From the IMG/VR virus record IMGVR_UViG_3300039191_000258, positions 1 to 22,638 of that record: 22,638 nucleotides of DNA. One strand, given 5' to 3'. Every line of letters begins with the position of its first letter. The first letter of the stretch is position 1. Position numbers and translations under genes: made by a program. The notes under the pieces are model-generated. The model saw only the letters and a list, made by a program, of their open reading frames with translations, was not told where the DNA came from and made no database searches. Of the stretch, positions 7,897-14,985 are shown piece by piece. The DNA is from a virus.

Positions 7897-9657
7897 ATGA
7901 GCTTAAAAAGTAAAATAAAAGATGTAGTAGAAAGAATAGCCACAGAATTTAATTCTGTGGCAACTGCCTTAAATAACAAAGTTGATAAGGTTACTGGAAG
8001 TAGTTTAATAGCTGATACTTCGATTACAAGACTAGCTAACACAAGTGGTACAAATACTGGAGATCAAGATTTAAGTCCTTATAGTACAGCAACAGGAGTA
8101 GAAGACAATGCTGATGTAACTGATACAACTAATGTAACAGGTGCAGGTGCGCTAATGGACAGCGAGGTAACAAACTTAGCACAAGTAAAAGCCTTTGACG
8201 CTTCGGATTATGAGCCAGCTAAAGGAGCAGATGATAATTTTGTAACAGATGCAGAAAAGACAGTAATTGGTAACACCTCTGGAACTAATACAGGAGATAA
8301 TGCAACAAACAGTCAATATTCAGGACTAGTATCAGACACTGGTACACCTGCAATACTTTCTAATGGTTCAACGCCAACCTTAAACTCAGGTATAACTGCA
8401 AGTGAAATTAGAACTCTTATTGGTGCAGGTACAAGTTCTACAGACACAGACACACAACTAAGTACAGAGCAAGTTCAAGACATAATGGGTTCTACTTGGA
8501 TAGATGGAAAAAACACAACTGTAGTCTATGATGATACAAATGGGACTTTAAAGATAGATGCTATAGATCAACGTAGTGATGAAGAAATAAGAGATGTATC
8601 ATCTGCACAATGGATAGATGGAACAAACACAACTGTAGTAAAAGACGATGCTGGAAACACTATTAAAATTAACTCTGTTGACACAAACACACAGTACAGT
8701 ACTGGTTCAGGGTTAGATAGCTTTGATACAATTTTTAGTCATGCAGACACATCTTCACAAGAATCAAGTACTAATTCTGGTAGAACTTATATTCAAGATA
8801 TAGTTTTAGATACTTATGGTCATATAACTGGGATTGATACCGCTACAGAAACTTCTACTAACACAGACACACAACTAACAAACGCACAAGTAATAGCATC
8901 AGTACTTACAAACTTTACACCATTTTTTACAGCTTCTAATATAATAGCCACAGATTCTATCTTCACAGCATTTAGAAAGTTGCAATACAGGGTCGCACTT
9001 AATGACGATAAGGTTACAAACAATACAAATGCTGATACTTTAGATAATTTAGATAGTACAGATTTTGTAAGAAGTACTGGAAATACCAGTCAAAATGTTA
9101 ATGGAAATAAGACATTCTTAAATAAAGCATTACTACCTAATCAAAGTGGAACTAAAGGAGCAGGAATAGGAAGTAATAGCTCTTCTTTTTATTCATTTTA
9201 TCAACCTAACGGAACAACACGCAAAGGTTATATTGGATTTCCTATAACTACGAACTCGGATCTTAGCATAAAAAATGATACTTCTAACAAATATTTAACT
9301 TTAAGAGAAAACGGTAATTTGGATTATAATGGTGATGTTACAGCGTCTGGATTTTTTGAAAGTTCAGACAAAAGATTAAAAATCGATATAAAGAAAATAT
9401 CAAAATCAGTATATTCTTATGAATTAAAAACCCAACCAGGGATTACTGTATATGGCACTATTGCAGATGAAATCATAAAAACCAATCCAGAAGTTGTAAA
9501 AAAACCAGATGACGGTGGAATGATGTCTGTTAATTATAATAGTTTCTTATCTCTTAAACTTGCAGAGCAGGAAAATGAGAATAAAGAGCAAAATAATAAG
9601 ATAGATAGCTTACAACAGCAAATAGACGAATTAAAAGAACTCATAAAAAATAAATAA
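7897..9657 (+). CDS. Tail fibre with C-terminal Peptidase S74 chaperone, pair B member 2
   Basis: This is a 586-residue protein. It opens with the helix shared with the previous gene (residues 1-20) and two TSGTNTGD stalk repeats (near 49 and 127). The GALMDSEVTNLAQVKAF repeat is shared with the gene at 5233. Residues 189-225 and 226-263 are an internal duplication built around W-I-D-G-x-N-T-T-V-V. A beta shaft follows. The last ~97 residues are a Peptidase S74 intramolecular chaperone: SDKRLK starts at residue 490, so S490 and K495 form the expected self-cleavage Ser-Lys dyad, followed by Y-G-x-I-A-D-E and a terminal coiled coil. In this family the chaperone drives trimerisation of the fibre and then cuts itself off, leaving a mature fibre of about 489 residues. 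Confidence 0.88.
   Translation: MSLKSKIKDVVERIATEFNSVATALNNKVDKVTGSSLIADTSITRLANTSGTNTGDQDLSPYSTATGVEDNADVTDTTNVTGAGALMDSEVTNLAQVKAFDASDYEPAKGADDNFVTDAEKTVIGNTSGTNTGDNATNSQYSGLVSDTGTPAILSNGSTPTLNSGITASEIRTLIGAGTSSTDTDTQLSTEQVQDIMGSTWIDGKNTTVVYDDTNGTLKIDAIDQRSDEEIRDVSSAQWIDGTNTTVVKDDAGNTIKINSVDTNTQYSTGSGLDSFDTIFSHADTSSQESSTNSGRTYIQDIVLDTYGHITGIDTATETSTNTDTQLTNAQVIASVLTNFTPFFTASNIIATDSIFTAFRKLQYRVALNDDKVTNNTNADTLDNLDSTDFVRSTGNTSQNVNGNKTFLNKALLPNQSGTKGAGIGSNSSSFYSFYQPNGTTRKGYIGFPITTNSDLSIKNDTSNKYLTLRENGNLDYNGDVTASGFFESSDKRLKIDIKKISKSVYSYELKTQPGITVYGTIADEIIKTNPEVVKKPDDGGMMSVNYNSFLSLKLAEQENENKEQNNKIDSLQQQIDELKELIKNK
8143..8300 (+). repeat. Direct repeat copy 2 (shared by two fibre genes)
   Basis: This is the second copy of the segment at 7012-7173. 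The offset is 1131 bp, a multiple of three, so recombination between the copies would keep the reading frame. The two copies differ mostly at third codon positions, which suggests an old duplication held by selection on the protein rather than a recent copy. Confidence 0.85.
8461..8683 (+). repeat. Internal duplication in the S74 fibre
   Basis: Two adjacent units of about 111 bp (8461-8571 and 8572-8683) encode related 37-38 residue segments. Both contain W-I-D-G-x-N-T-T-V-V followed by DD and a short K-I-D/N ending. This fits a repeated stalk element of the fibre. Confidence 0.7.
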
Positions 9658-9885
9658 ATGGCTAGAGTAGCAAATAGCATGGTAACATTTAAAGACTTAG
9701 ATGACATGGTCAGTTTTGAGGGGTTTTCTTATGTGGCAAACCCTATAACACCACCTAGAAATCGAAATACTTGTGCTACTAAACTTGATGTTTTAGGTTA
9801 CATAGATGCAGATTTAACTGTTACTATTGCTGATAATCAATTAGTAAACTATAGTATTATAAATGAACTTATTATCATCATGTAG
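9658..9885 (+). CDS. Truncated docking-domain protein of a former BACON adhesin
   Basis: This 75-residue frame starts directly after the TAA of the S74 fibre gene. It has an N-terminal linker (MARVANSMVTFKDLDDM...) followed by NTCATKLDVLGYIDADLTV and DNQLVNYSI. This Cys-containing pattern resembles N-terminal regions that I recall from Flavobacteria/Bacteroidota phage surface proteins. The last residues (INELIIIM) are low-complexity and end at a TAG. The frame that continues just beyond, shifted by -1, encodes the second half of a BACON domain. The gene therefore looks like the front of a longer adhesin that suffered an internal deletion. It may still make a small protein, but its function is doubtful. 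Confidence 0.55.
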   Translation: MARVANSMVTFKDLDDMVSFEGFSYVANPITPPRNRNTCATKLDVLGYIDADLTVTIADNQLVNYSIINELIIIM

Positions 9886-9992
9886 ATGAAAATAATGATA
9901 CTGATTCAAGATCTGTTACAGTGACATTTACAGTGACAAGCTCAGGTAGCACTGCAAATGTTGTAATAAACCAAGCTGGACTTGATGTATAA
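9867..9992 (+). pseudogene. Out-of-frame remnant of a BACON domain
   Basis: This frame, -1 relative to the 75-residue gene, is open from 9867 to a TAA at 9990-9992 but has no start codon of its own. It encodes ...NNDTDSRSVTVTFTVTSS, then GSTANVVINQAGLDV. The spacing of SRS, the V-T-V strand and the terminal INQAG match the back half of the first BACON domain at 11654 (NNSRSYLLNVTAG ... FFISQGA). The front half of the domain, with its S-W signature, is absent from the window at this point. No slippery heptamer is seen in 9864-9885, so a deletion scar is more likely than programmed frameshifting. A sequencing or assembly indel alone would not restore the missing half. Confidence 0.6.
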
Positions 9993-10061
9993 ATGCATGT
10001 AAAAAATAATCAAACAAACACAATGCCACAAAACAAATTAAAAACTTTATAAAAAAATAAA

Positions 10062-10649
10062 ATGGGAGATTGTAAAAAAACTATAAACGTAGAATACCCC
10101 GATGCAGAACCTTGTGAAATAAAATCAACAGACTGTGTTGTAACACCGCAAGCTATAACCTATTTAGGAATAGAACAGGGGGAAAATACAACTTTAATTG
10201 TGAGTAAACTTCTAGACTCATTAATGAATGCTAGAGCTAGACTAAAAGATGCAGAAGATGCAATATCAGAAAATACTGTAGGACTACTTAAAAGAGTCAA
10301 AGTTTCGCTAACTTCTCTCCAAGTAAATAACATAGGTACACCAGTAGAAATTATACCTACACCAGGAGTCGGAAAACTTATAAAGGTTGTATCAGCATTT
10401 TCTAGAATAAATTTTGAAACTATTAATTTTGACAGTAATAAAATCTTTATTGCTTACTCAGACGGATCTAATATTTTAGAGCAGACAGCTAGTTTTTTAA
10501 GTTCAACCACCACTAAAATAGAAACAGCCACTACAGCTAATAATGCGTTACTAGAAAATAAGGCAGTGGAGGTCATAGGAACTAACAGTGGATCAAATGC
10601 TGATGGAACTGTAGACATATACATAACTTACGAGGTAGTAGACCTTTAA
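10062..10649 (+). CDS. Short appendage protein with Cys-rich N-terminus, pair C member 1
   Basis: This is a 195-residue protein. It starts MGDCKKT and has cysteines at about 4, 18 and 25. A segment ITYLGIEQGENTTLIVSKL (residues 32-50) parallels VIYKG...ESIVHKL in the next gene, so the two share an N-terminal module (Y-x-G, then an L-x-x-I-V-x-K-L helix). A helical linker (50-75) leads to a beta-rich C-terminal domain (about 78-195) ending TVDIYITYEVVDL. That looks like a compact jelly-roll or knob-type head. It is probably a small tail or head appendage with a binding domain at the tip. The 176-nt upstream region holds the BACON remnant and no visible promoter. Confidence 0.65.
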   Translation: MGDCKKTINVEYPDAEPCEIKSTDCVVTPQAITYLGIEQGENTTLIVSKLLDSLMNARARLKDAEDAISENTVGLLKRVKVSLTSLQVNNIGTPVEIIPTPGVGKLIKVVSAFSRINFETINFDSNKIFIAYSDGSNILEQTASFLSSTTTKIETATTANNALLENKAVEVIGTNSGSNADGTVDIYITYEVVDL

Positions 10650-10662
10650 AAAACCAAAAATA

Positions 10663-11652
10663 ATGGAAAACGATTGCACACCAAAATGCGGAGATTTATC
10701 TGCACCAATATCAGCCTCTTCTGTAATATACAAAGGAAATATACTCACATGTATAGGGGCCGAGATACCAGATACTTTAGAATCAATTGTCCACAAACTA
10801 GACCAAGCTATTTGTGACAAGCTAAAAGATATTGGATCCTTAACTCAATTAGCAAATACTGGAGGAGGTATAGAACTGTATTTAGGAGACTCAAACACAG
10901 GCAAAAAAGAAATTGCTACACTAAGATCACCAGATGATTCTGTAAGCATAGTTTATAACAGTGAAACAAAGGAGGTAGACATAGAAGTAGATTTCCCACA
11001 GATTCAAAGTTATATTTTTAGTAGTGATGACGGGTCTGTTGATATTACAACAAATGAAGAAGGGAATGAAGTAGATTTTTCAATTAATTTTCCAGATCAA
11101 GAGTTTTTAAATCTAACAAGTACTAATTCTTCTGTGACTATTACAGATGGTTTAAATCCAAACACTAAAAACTTAGAAGTAAACTTTCCAGATCAAGAAG
11201 CTGTAGAATTAGAGAGTGAGGACGGCTCTATTATTATATCAGAAGGTTCAACGGTTGACAAAAGAGACTTATCTGTTAATTTCCCGTCACCAGTCACACA
11301 AGTAAATTCAGATGTAAGTGAAAATAATCCATTTAGTTTAGCTTTTATAAAAAATAAAAACCCTACTGAAGTTAAAGATAACAACTATACATTAGTACCA
11401 GGGGATAATAACCATGTCATTTTATTAGACACAACTATAAGAAATATAACAATAAGCATACCTGCAACATTACCTATTAACAACTATTTTGTAGGTTTCA
11501 TACAAAAAGGAACTAATCTTGCATCAATAAATAATTCTGACATAAAACCAGTAGGCTATACAAATGTAATAGAAGGGGAAGGGCATAGTGCTGCTATAGA
11601 AATTATAGAAGGAGAGGTTTTTTTATTAGGAAGTTTAAAAGAAGAAAGCTAA
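10663..11652 (+). CDS. Repeat-shaft fibre protein with Cys-rich N-terminus, pair C member 2
   Basis: This is a 329-residue protein. It starts MENDCTPKCG and carries the same N-terminal module as the previous gene (VIYKG, then ESIVHKLDQAIC, residues 21-51). Residues 86-208 are four tandem units with an exact 32-residue period. The S-x-D/N-x-S-V/I element falls at 89, 121, 153 and 185, and the D/N-F-P element ends at 112, 144, 176 and 208. Residues ~215-329 are a beta-rich tip domain (NYTLVPGDNNHVILLD, then NITISIPATLP), a pattern seen in fibre-tip modules. The repeats probably build an extended trimeric shaft. The 13-nt gap to the previous gene suggests co-translation. Confidence 0.72.
   Translation: MENDCTPKCGDLSAPISASSVIYKGNILTCIGAEIPDTLESIVHKLDQAICDKLKDIGSLTQLANTGGGIELYLGDSNTGKKEIATLRSPDDSVSIVYNSETKEVDIEVDFPQIQSYIFSSDDGSVDITTNEEGNEVDFSINFPDQEFLNLTSTNSSVTITDGLNPNTKNLEVNFPDQEAVELESEDGSIIISEGSTVDKRDLSVNFPSPVTQVNSDVSENNPFSLAFIKNKNPTEVKDNNYTLVPGDNNHVILLDTTIRNITISIPATLPINNYFVGFIQKGTNLASINNSDIKPVGYTNVIEGEGHSAAIEIIEGEVFLLGSLKEES
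10918..11286 (+). repeat. Four tandem 96-bp coding repeats (32-residue fibre shaft)
   Basis: Four units of exactly 96 bp lie in one reading frame, each ending in an Asp/Asn-Phe-Pro turn. DNA identity is low except at the boundary, where units 2 and 3 share TTTCCAGATCAAGA. The fixed length with diverged sequence shows selection for a structural period. Confidence 0.85.
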
Positions 11653-11653
11653 T

Positions 11654-12796
11654 ATGAATAGTTTTAAAAGACACATATATAAAAATAGCAAGGTAAAACA
11701 AAAAATAACGCTATTAACCCTTACCCCAACTAGCGCAAATTTATTAGGATTTTTACCTGATGATACGATTGTCCAAGTAAGGTCAAATTCAAGTTGGTTA
11801 GTTGGACCAACACCTAATTGGTTTAGTATAAGTAGTGGAGGTGTTAGTGGAAATGGTGATGGACTATTTATTATTAATACACAGAGCAACTCTACTAACA
11901 ACAGTAGATCTTACCTTTTAAATGTCACAGCAGGTGAAGTTGGAGAAACTGTAACAAAAACATTTTTTATAAGTCAGGGAGCGTTTATACCAACTTTAAC
12001 ACTTGACCCGTCTAGTAAGATTTTACCAGAAACTGACCCTAGTAATTTTAATGTAAATGTCACATCTAATACAAGTTGGATAGTAGGAGATACACCCGAT
12101 TGGTTTAGTGTTGGAGGGGGAAACGACAATAACAGTGGTTTTGGAAGTGGTAATGGCTTTTTCACTATTATACCCACAGACAATACAACAGGCAGTAATA
12201 GGGAGTATGATCTGATAGTTACAGCAGGTACAGAGGGTAATACAATTACAAAGGTATTCAGCCTATCACAAATAGGAGTTAATAAGCAGATAACCATTTC
12301 TCCAGAATTTAAGGATACTAACAGAAATCTTGAAACTTACCCCATTACTATTACATCTAATGCTAGTTGGACAATTACAATCCCAGATGAGTTTTCTTGG
12401 ATAACGGCTGATGAATTTAGCGGTTCAAATAACGGTAGTGTAAACGTAACTGTATCTAAGAATGAAACTGACTATGAAAGAACAGGCGAAGTAATATTCG
12501 CTACTGACGATGTACCTATAACACATACAGTAACACAAGAAGGTATTGATGTGAGTAACTTAAAAGAGTACACTGTATCGAAAGCAGCCACTTCATCAGA
12601 AGCTTGCAATACCTCACCAAGTATACCTGTATTTTCAAATAGTGATGATTTTGGTGGAAGCGAAATACTTTATGAAAATATTGAAGGATCATCAAGAGTT
12701 GGTGAAGGATTCTACAGAAGAGGAATAGTAGTATTAGAATTTAATAACAACGGGGAGAGAATCTCTATTAGCGAGGATGAAATATGTACAGGTTAA
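11654..12796 (+). CDS. Triple BACON-domain protein with C-terminal surface module
   Basis: This is a 380-residue protein. It has three BACON domains at about residues 17-109, 112-208 and 210-297. Each shows the N/S-x-S-W signature (W48, W142, W239), a second Trp (W56, W150, W249), an SRS- or Y-containing strand and a terminal Q-x-G (SQGA, SQIG, TQEG). BACON domains are carbohydrate- or mucin-binding candidates common in Bacteroidota proteins and known from crAss-like phages beside the tail genes. Residues ~303-378 form another module (EYTVSKAATSSEACNT..., GFYRRG, NNNGERISI, EIC) that resembles the end of the large protein at 14986. There is no signal peptide, so it is a virion protein. It is the last gene of its operon, followed by a terminator. 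Confidence 0.85.
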   Translation: MNSFKRHIYKNSKVKQKITLLTLTPTSANLLGFLPDDTIVQVRSNSSWLVGPTPNWFSISSGGVSGNGDGLFIINTQSNSTNNSRSYLLNVTAGEVGETVTKTFFISQGAFIPTLTLDPSSKILPETDPSNFNVNVTSNTSWIVGDTPDWFSVGGGNDNNSGFGSGNGFFTIIPTDNTTGSNREYDLIVTAGTEGNTITKVFSLSQIGVNKQITISPEFKDTNRNLETYPITITSNASWTITIPDEFSWITADEFSGSNNGSVNVTVSKNETDYERTGEVIFATDDVPITHTVTQEGIDVSNLKEYTVSKAATSSEACNTSPSIPVFSNSDDFGGSEILYENIEGSSRVGEGFYRRGIVVLEFNNNGERISISEDEICTG

Positions 12797-12797
12797 A

Positions 12798-12837
12798 TAT
12801 AGATAGATAGGTTTTTTGGTTTTCCTTTCTATTTATA
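12798..12837 (+). other. Upstream hairpin at the operon end
   Basis: Arm 12798-12811 pairs with 12824-12837 over 14 positions with one T/T mismatch and one G/T wobble, leaving a T-rich 12-nt loop. It begins just after the stop of the BACON gene. Its last base overlaps the stem of the next hairpin, so the two may form alternately. It could stabilise the mRNA 3' end. Confidence 0.5.
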
Positions 12838-12866
12838 AGGGGTGTAGTTTTTCTGCATCCCTTTTT
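12837..12866 (+). terminator. Intrinsic terminator with U-tract
   Basis: AAGGGGTGTAG (12837-12847), a 5-nt T loop and CTGCATCCCTT (12853-12863) form an 11-bp stem with two G/U wobbles. The DNA then runs into TTTTT (12862-12866). This is a textbook rho-independent terminator ending the lysis/adhesin operon. Confidence 0.85.
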
Positions 12867-12870
12867 AACG

Positions 12871-12904
12871 TTTTTGGAGTTTAGGTAATTATAACGTATT
12901 TTTG
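12871..12904 (+). promoter_or_regulatory. Bacteroidota-type promoter for the ring/tail operon
   Basis: TTTG at 12873-12876 (within TTTTTG) and TATTTTTG at 12897-12904 match the Bacteroidota primary sigma factor pattern, -33 TTTG and -7 TAnnTTTG, with a 20-nt spacer. It sits between the terminator and the ATG at 12910. A start site about 5-6 nt past the -7 box would fall on or next to that ATG, so the transcript may be leaderless. Confidence 0.65.
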
Positions 12905-12909
12905 CAAAC

Positions 12910-13584
12910 ATGTCAAAGAAAGAAATAGTCAGTAGAATCCTTACAGAGCTAAGGCAAAAAGTTAAAGACAGATGGATGTCTAAAAGATTTGTTTTACATA
13001 TTTTAGAACAAAAGATGACATTCTTTCTATCTCAGAAACTTAGAGACAGAACATTATACAGAGAGTCTAATTTGTTCTCTGTTATAAATTGTTATGAATT
13101 AGAAAAGATAGATACTGTAAGTTGTGACATTATAGAGTTTAAAACTTGTGATGTTGTGATGAAAGGAAAAGAAAAACTCCCAGAACTAATCTTTTCAAGG
13201 TACGGTAGCTCTGTTCGATATGTAGCGACATTAGATCAATCAGAAAGAATTTACCCCACAACACCAACAGACTTTATAAGAAACAAAGATAGAAAATCAA
13301 ACCATAAGCCTATATCTTTTTATATAAGAGATGGCTACCCATATTTTGTTAATACTGAAATAGAAGCAGTTTTTTTAGAAATACTTACGTTAGACACAAA
13401 GAGAGCACAAGAGGTAGGAGACAACAGTAATTTTAATGCTTGTGAAAGTGCTTTAAGTTATGACTTTATAGGTAGTGACAAATTACAAGAGTTAGTCATT
13501 CAGGAGACCATAAAAGAGATAATGGGAACATATGTGCAAATACAACCAGATGAAAATCCAGACAGTAATGAAAACTCCATTTAA
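12910..13584 (+). CDS. Putative crAss-like neck/ring (collar) protein
   Basis: This is a 224-residue soluble protein. A basic helical N-terminus (residues 1-45) precedes a beta-rich core with CYELEKIDTVSCDI, a PELIFSRYGSSVRYV segment and SFYIRDGYPYFVN (about 75-150). A helical tail follows, with IQETIKEIMGTY. I do not recognise a named domain with certainty, but this kind of protein sits just before the ring and muzzle genes in crAss-like phages as I recall them, which suggests a ring or collar component of the neck. It is the first gene after the promoter at 12871-12904 and overlaps the next gene by one base (TAATG). Confidence 0.55.
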   Translation: MSKKEIVSRILTELRQKVKDRWMSKRFVLHILEQKMTFFLSQKLRDRTLYRESNLFSVINCYELEKIDTVSCDIIEFKTCDVVMKGKEKLPELIFSRYGSSVRYVATLDQSERIYPTTPTDFIRNKDRKSNHKPISFYIRDGYPYFVNTEIEAVFLEILTLDTKRAQEVGDNSNFNACESALSYDFIGSDKLQELVIQETIKEIMGTYVQIQPDENPDSNENSI

Positions 13585-14114
13585 TGATAGGAACTCGTAA
13601 AAAGATAAAAAAAGAAGTAAAGCCTAGTAAAGAAAAATCCAAAAACCCTCAAGTTCTAAATATGTTATTGCCTCACGATCAAAGAGCTTGGTCACACTAC
13701 AGAGGTTTTAGAAAAACAATAGAGCCAGAATTAGAAAACAGATCTACCTATGCAAAGGTAGTAAGAGAGATATTTAATTCAGTATCAGAGCTAATGCTAG
13801 AGTATGAAGGAGGAGTTTTCTTAGAAGAGTATGGGTATTTCTATGGAAGCATTATACCTTGGAAAAATGAGGGGTACAAAAGCAAATTTCATCCAGACCC
13901 ATTGTACCATACAAACGGCCAACAGTACACATTACAATTTAATTCAAAGTTATCCACCAAGAGTTGTATAGGGGGCATGGTTATGGATAGAACATTCAAC
14001 CACAAACTCAAAAAAGATTTTTATTCAAGCTTATACTCAGGATTCAGACCCAAATTAAACTTTACAATGTTAGAGAGTCTACACAGCAGAGCATCAAAAA
14101 GAGATAGAGAGTAA
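13584..14114 (+). CDS. Putative crAss-like tail/neck structural protein
   Basis: This is a 176-residue protein. It has a very basic N-terminus (RKKIKKEVKPSKEKSK) and a core with RAWSHYRGFRKTIEPE (about 35-50), EYEGGVFLEEYGYFYG (about 73-88) and YHTNGQQYTLQF (about 106-117). It ends in a basic helical tail. The aromatic- and Gly-rich EGGVF..GYF segment resembles a conserved small protein that precedes the ring genes in crAss-like phages, as I recall. It has no membrane segment. It overlaps both neighbours by one base, so all three are translationally coupled and probably made in fixed ratios for neck assembly. The exact role is unknown. Confidence 0.55.
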   Translation: MIGTRKKIKKEVKPSKEKSKNPQVLNMLLPHDQRAWSHYRGFRKTIEPELENRSTYAKVVREIFNSVSELMLEYEGGVFLEEYGYFYGSIIPWKNEGYKSKFHPDPLYHTNGQQYTLQFNSKLSTKSCIGGMVMDRTFNHKLKKDFYSSLYSGFRPKLNFTMLESLHSRASKRDRE

Positions 14115-14983
14115 TGACAACAGAAAAGCAAATATACGCAGAGATAAGAAACACTTTCAAATCTTACGATGAGGCAGGACTTGTAGATGAAATATCTTTA
14201 AGAGGCTGGCTAAGAACTGAACTAAAAAGGTTTGGCACCAATGTCATGGTAAACACACAAGACATACTTAAAGTCAAACAAGGAAAAGCAGAACTACCCA
14301 AAGACTTTTGGTCATTACAAGAAGTTTGGAGATATCATGCTTCCCATTACAAAACAGAAGCTGTAGAAATACAAAGGGACTCACACTTTAGAACAGAAAT
14401 TGCAAGTAACTTTGAGTGTGATAATGGAGAGTTTGGTAATAATTGCCTAATGGAAAATTACGATACTAAATATGGAAGTGTAGCTCTTTACTATAACAAC
14501 CCACAGATATTAAGAATTAAACCAGGATTTAGCAGGAGTTCTGTAACCAAAGACTGTGTAAATTTACCCAATAAAGTTCAAAAAATAAATGGGAATCAAG
14601 TAGAAAAGCAAGGCAATTTCCTCTCTGTAGAGTTTACAGACGGCCATTTATTTGTTGTTTATAAAGCCTTACCTACAGATGAAGATGGGGACCTATTAAT
14701 ACCTGAAACTCAACACGATTCTTTATCGGAGTATTTAACAAGAAATTTAGAATACAGATTTTTAAGGTCTTTGGTATTAAACGAAGATGCTCCAAATCTA
14801 GGTTCAAGGCTACAACTACTTAAACAAGAGTCTGATGATGCTTTTAGTCTTGCAATGACAGAGAGTAAAGCTTCTGTATTAGACCCTTCAGTTTGGAAAA
14901 GCATAGTACAGATGAACAGGAAAAGGTACAGAAGATTTGAAAACCTAACCCCTGCACAAAACCTTAACAGAAGAAACCACTAG
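14114..14983 (+). CDS. Putative ring / tail stabilisation protein (P22 gp4-like position)
   Basis: This is a 289-residue protein. A helical N-terminus (KQIYAEIRNTFKSYDEAGL, then LRGWLRTELKRFG) leads to a beta core (about 55-200) containing LPKDFWSLQEVWRYH, a typical turn region of head-tail adaptors. The C-terminus is helical and ends in a basic patch (MNRKRYRRFENLTPAQNLN). The length, fold pattern and location directly before the giant muzzle-like gene match the crAss-like ring 1 / tail stabilisation protein, whose relatives (P22 gp4 type) attach to the portal and extend the neck. It overlaps the upstream gene by one base and is followed 2 nt later by the next ATG. Confidence 0.65.
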   Translation: MTTEKQIYAEIRNTFKSYDEAGLVDEISLRGWLRTELKRFGTNVMVNTQDILKVKQGKAELPKDFWSLQEVWRYHASHYKTEAVEIQRDSHFRTEIASNFECDNGEFGNNCLMENYDTKYGSVALYYNNPQILRIKPGFSRSSVTKDCVNLPNKVQKINGNQVEKQGNFLSVEFTDGHLFVVYKALPTDEDGDLLIPETQHDSLSEYLTRNLEYRFLRSLVLNEDAPNLGSRLQLLKQESDDAFSLAMTESKASVLDPSVWKSIVQMNRKRYRRFENLTPAQNLNRRNH

Positions 14984-14985
14984 AA

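Noticed and set aside
9864-9885. Programmed -1 frameshift joining the 75-residue gene to the BACON remnant
   Set aside because: The only window between the -1 frame stop at 9864-9866 and the TAG at 9883 contains no X-XXY-YYZ slippery heptamer, and the front half of the BACON domain is missing, so the joined product would not make a whole domain.
9993-10052. 19-codon frame ATG to TAA between the BACON remnant and the next gene
   Set aside because: Although it abuts the preceding TAA, it is Asn/Lys/Gln-rich low-complexity sequence with no recognisable content; more likely the A-rich leader of the gene at 10062.
4080-12796. Diversity-generating retroelement target or phase-variation inversion in the adhesin array
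   Set aside because: No reverse transcriptase, template repeat or C-type lectin variable region was seen, and no inverted repeats flanking an invertible segment or recombinase gene were found in the window.
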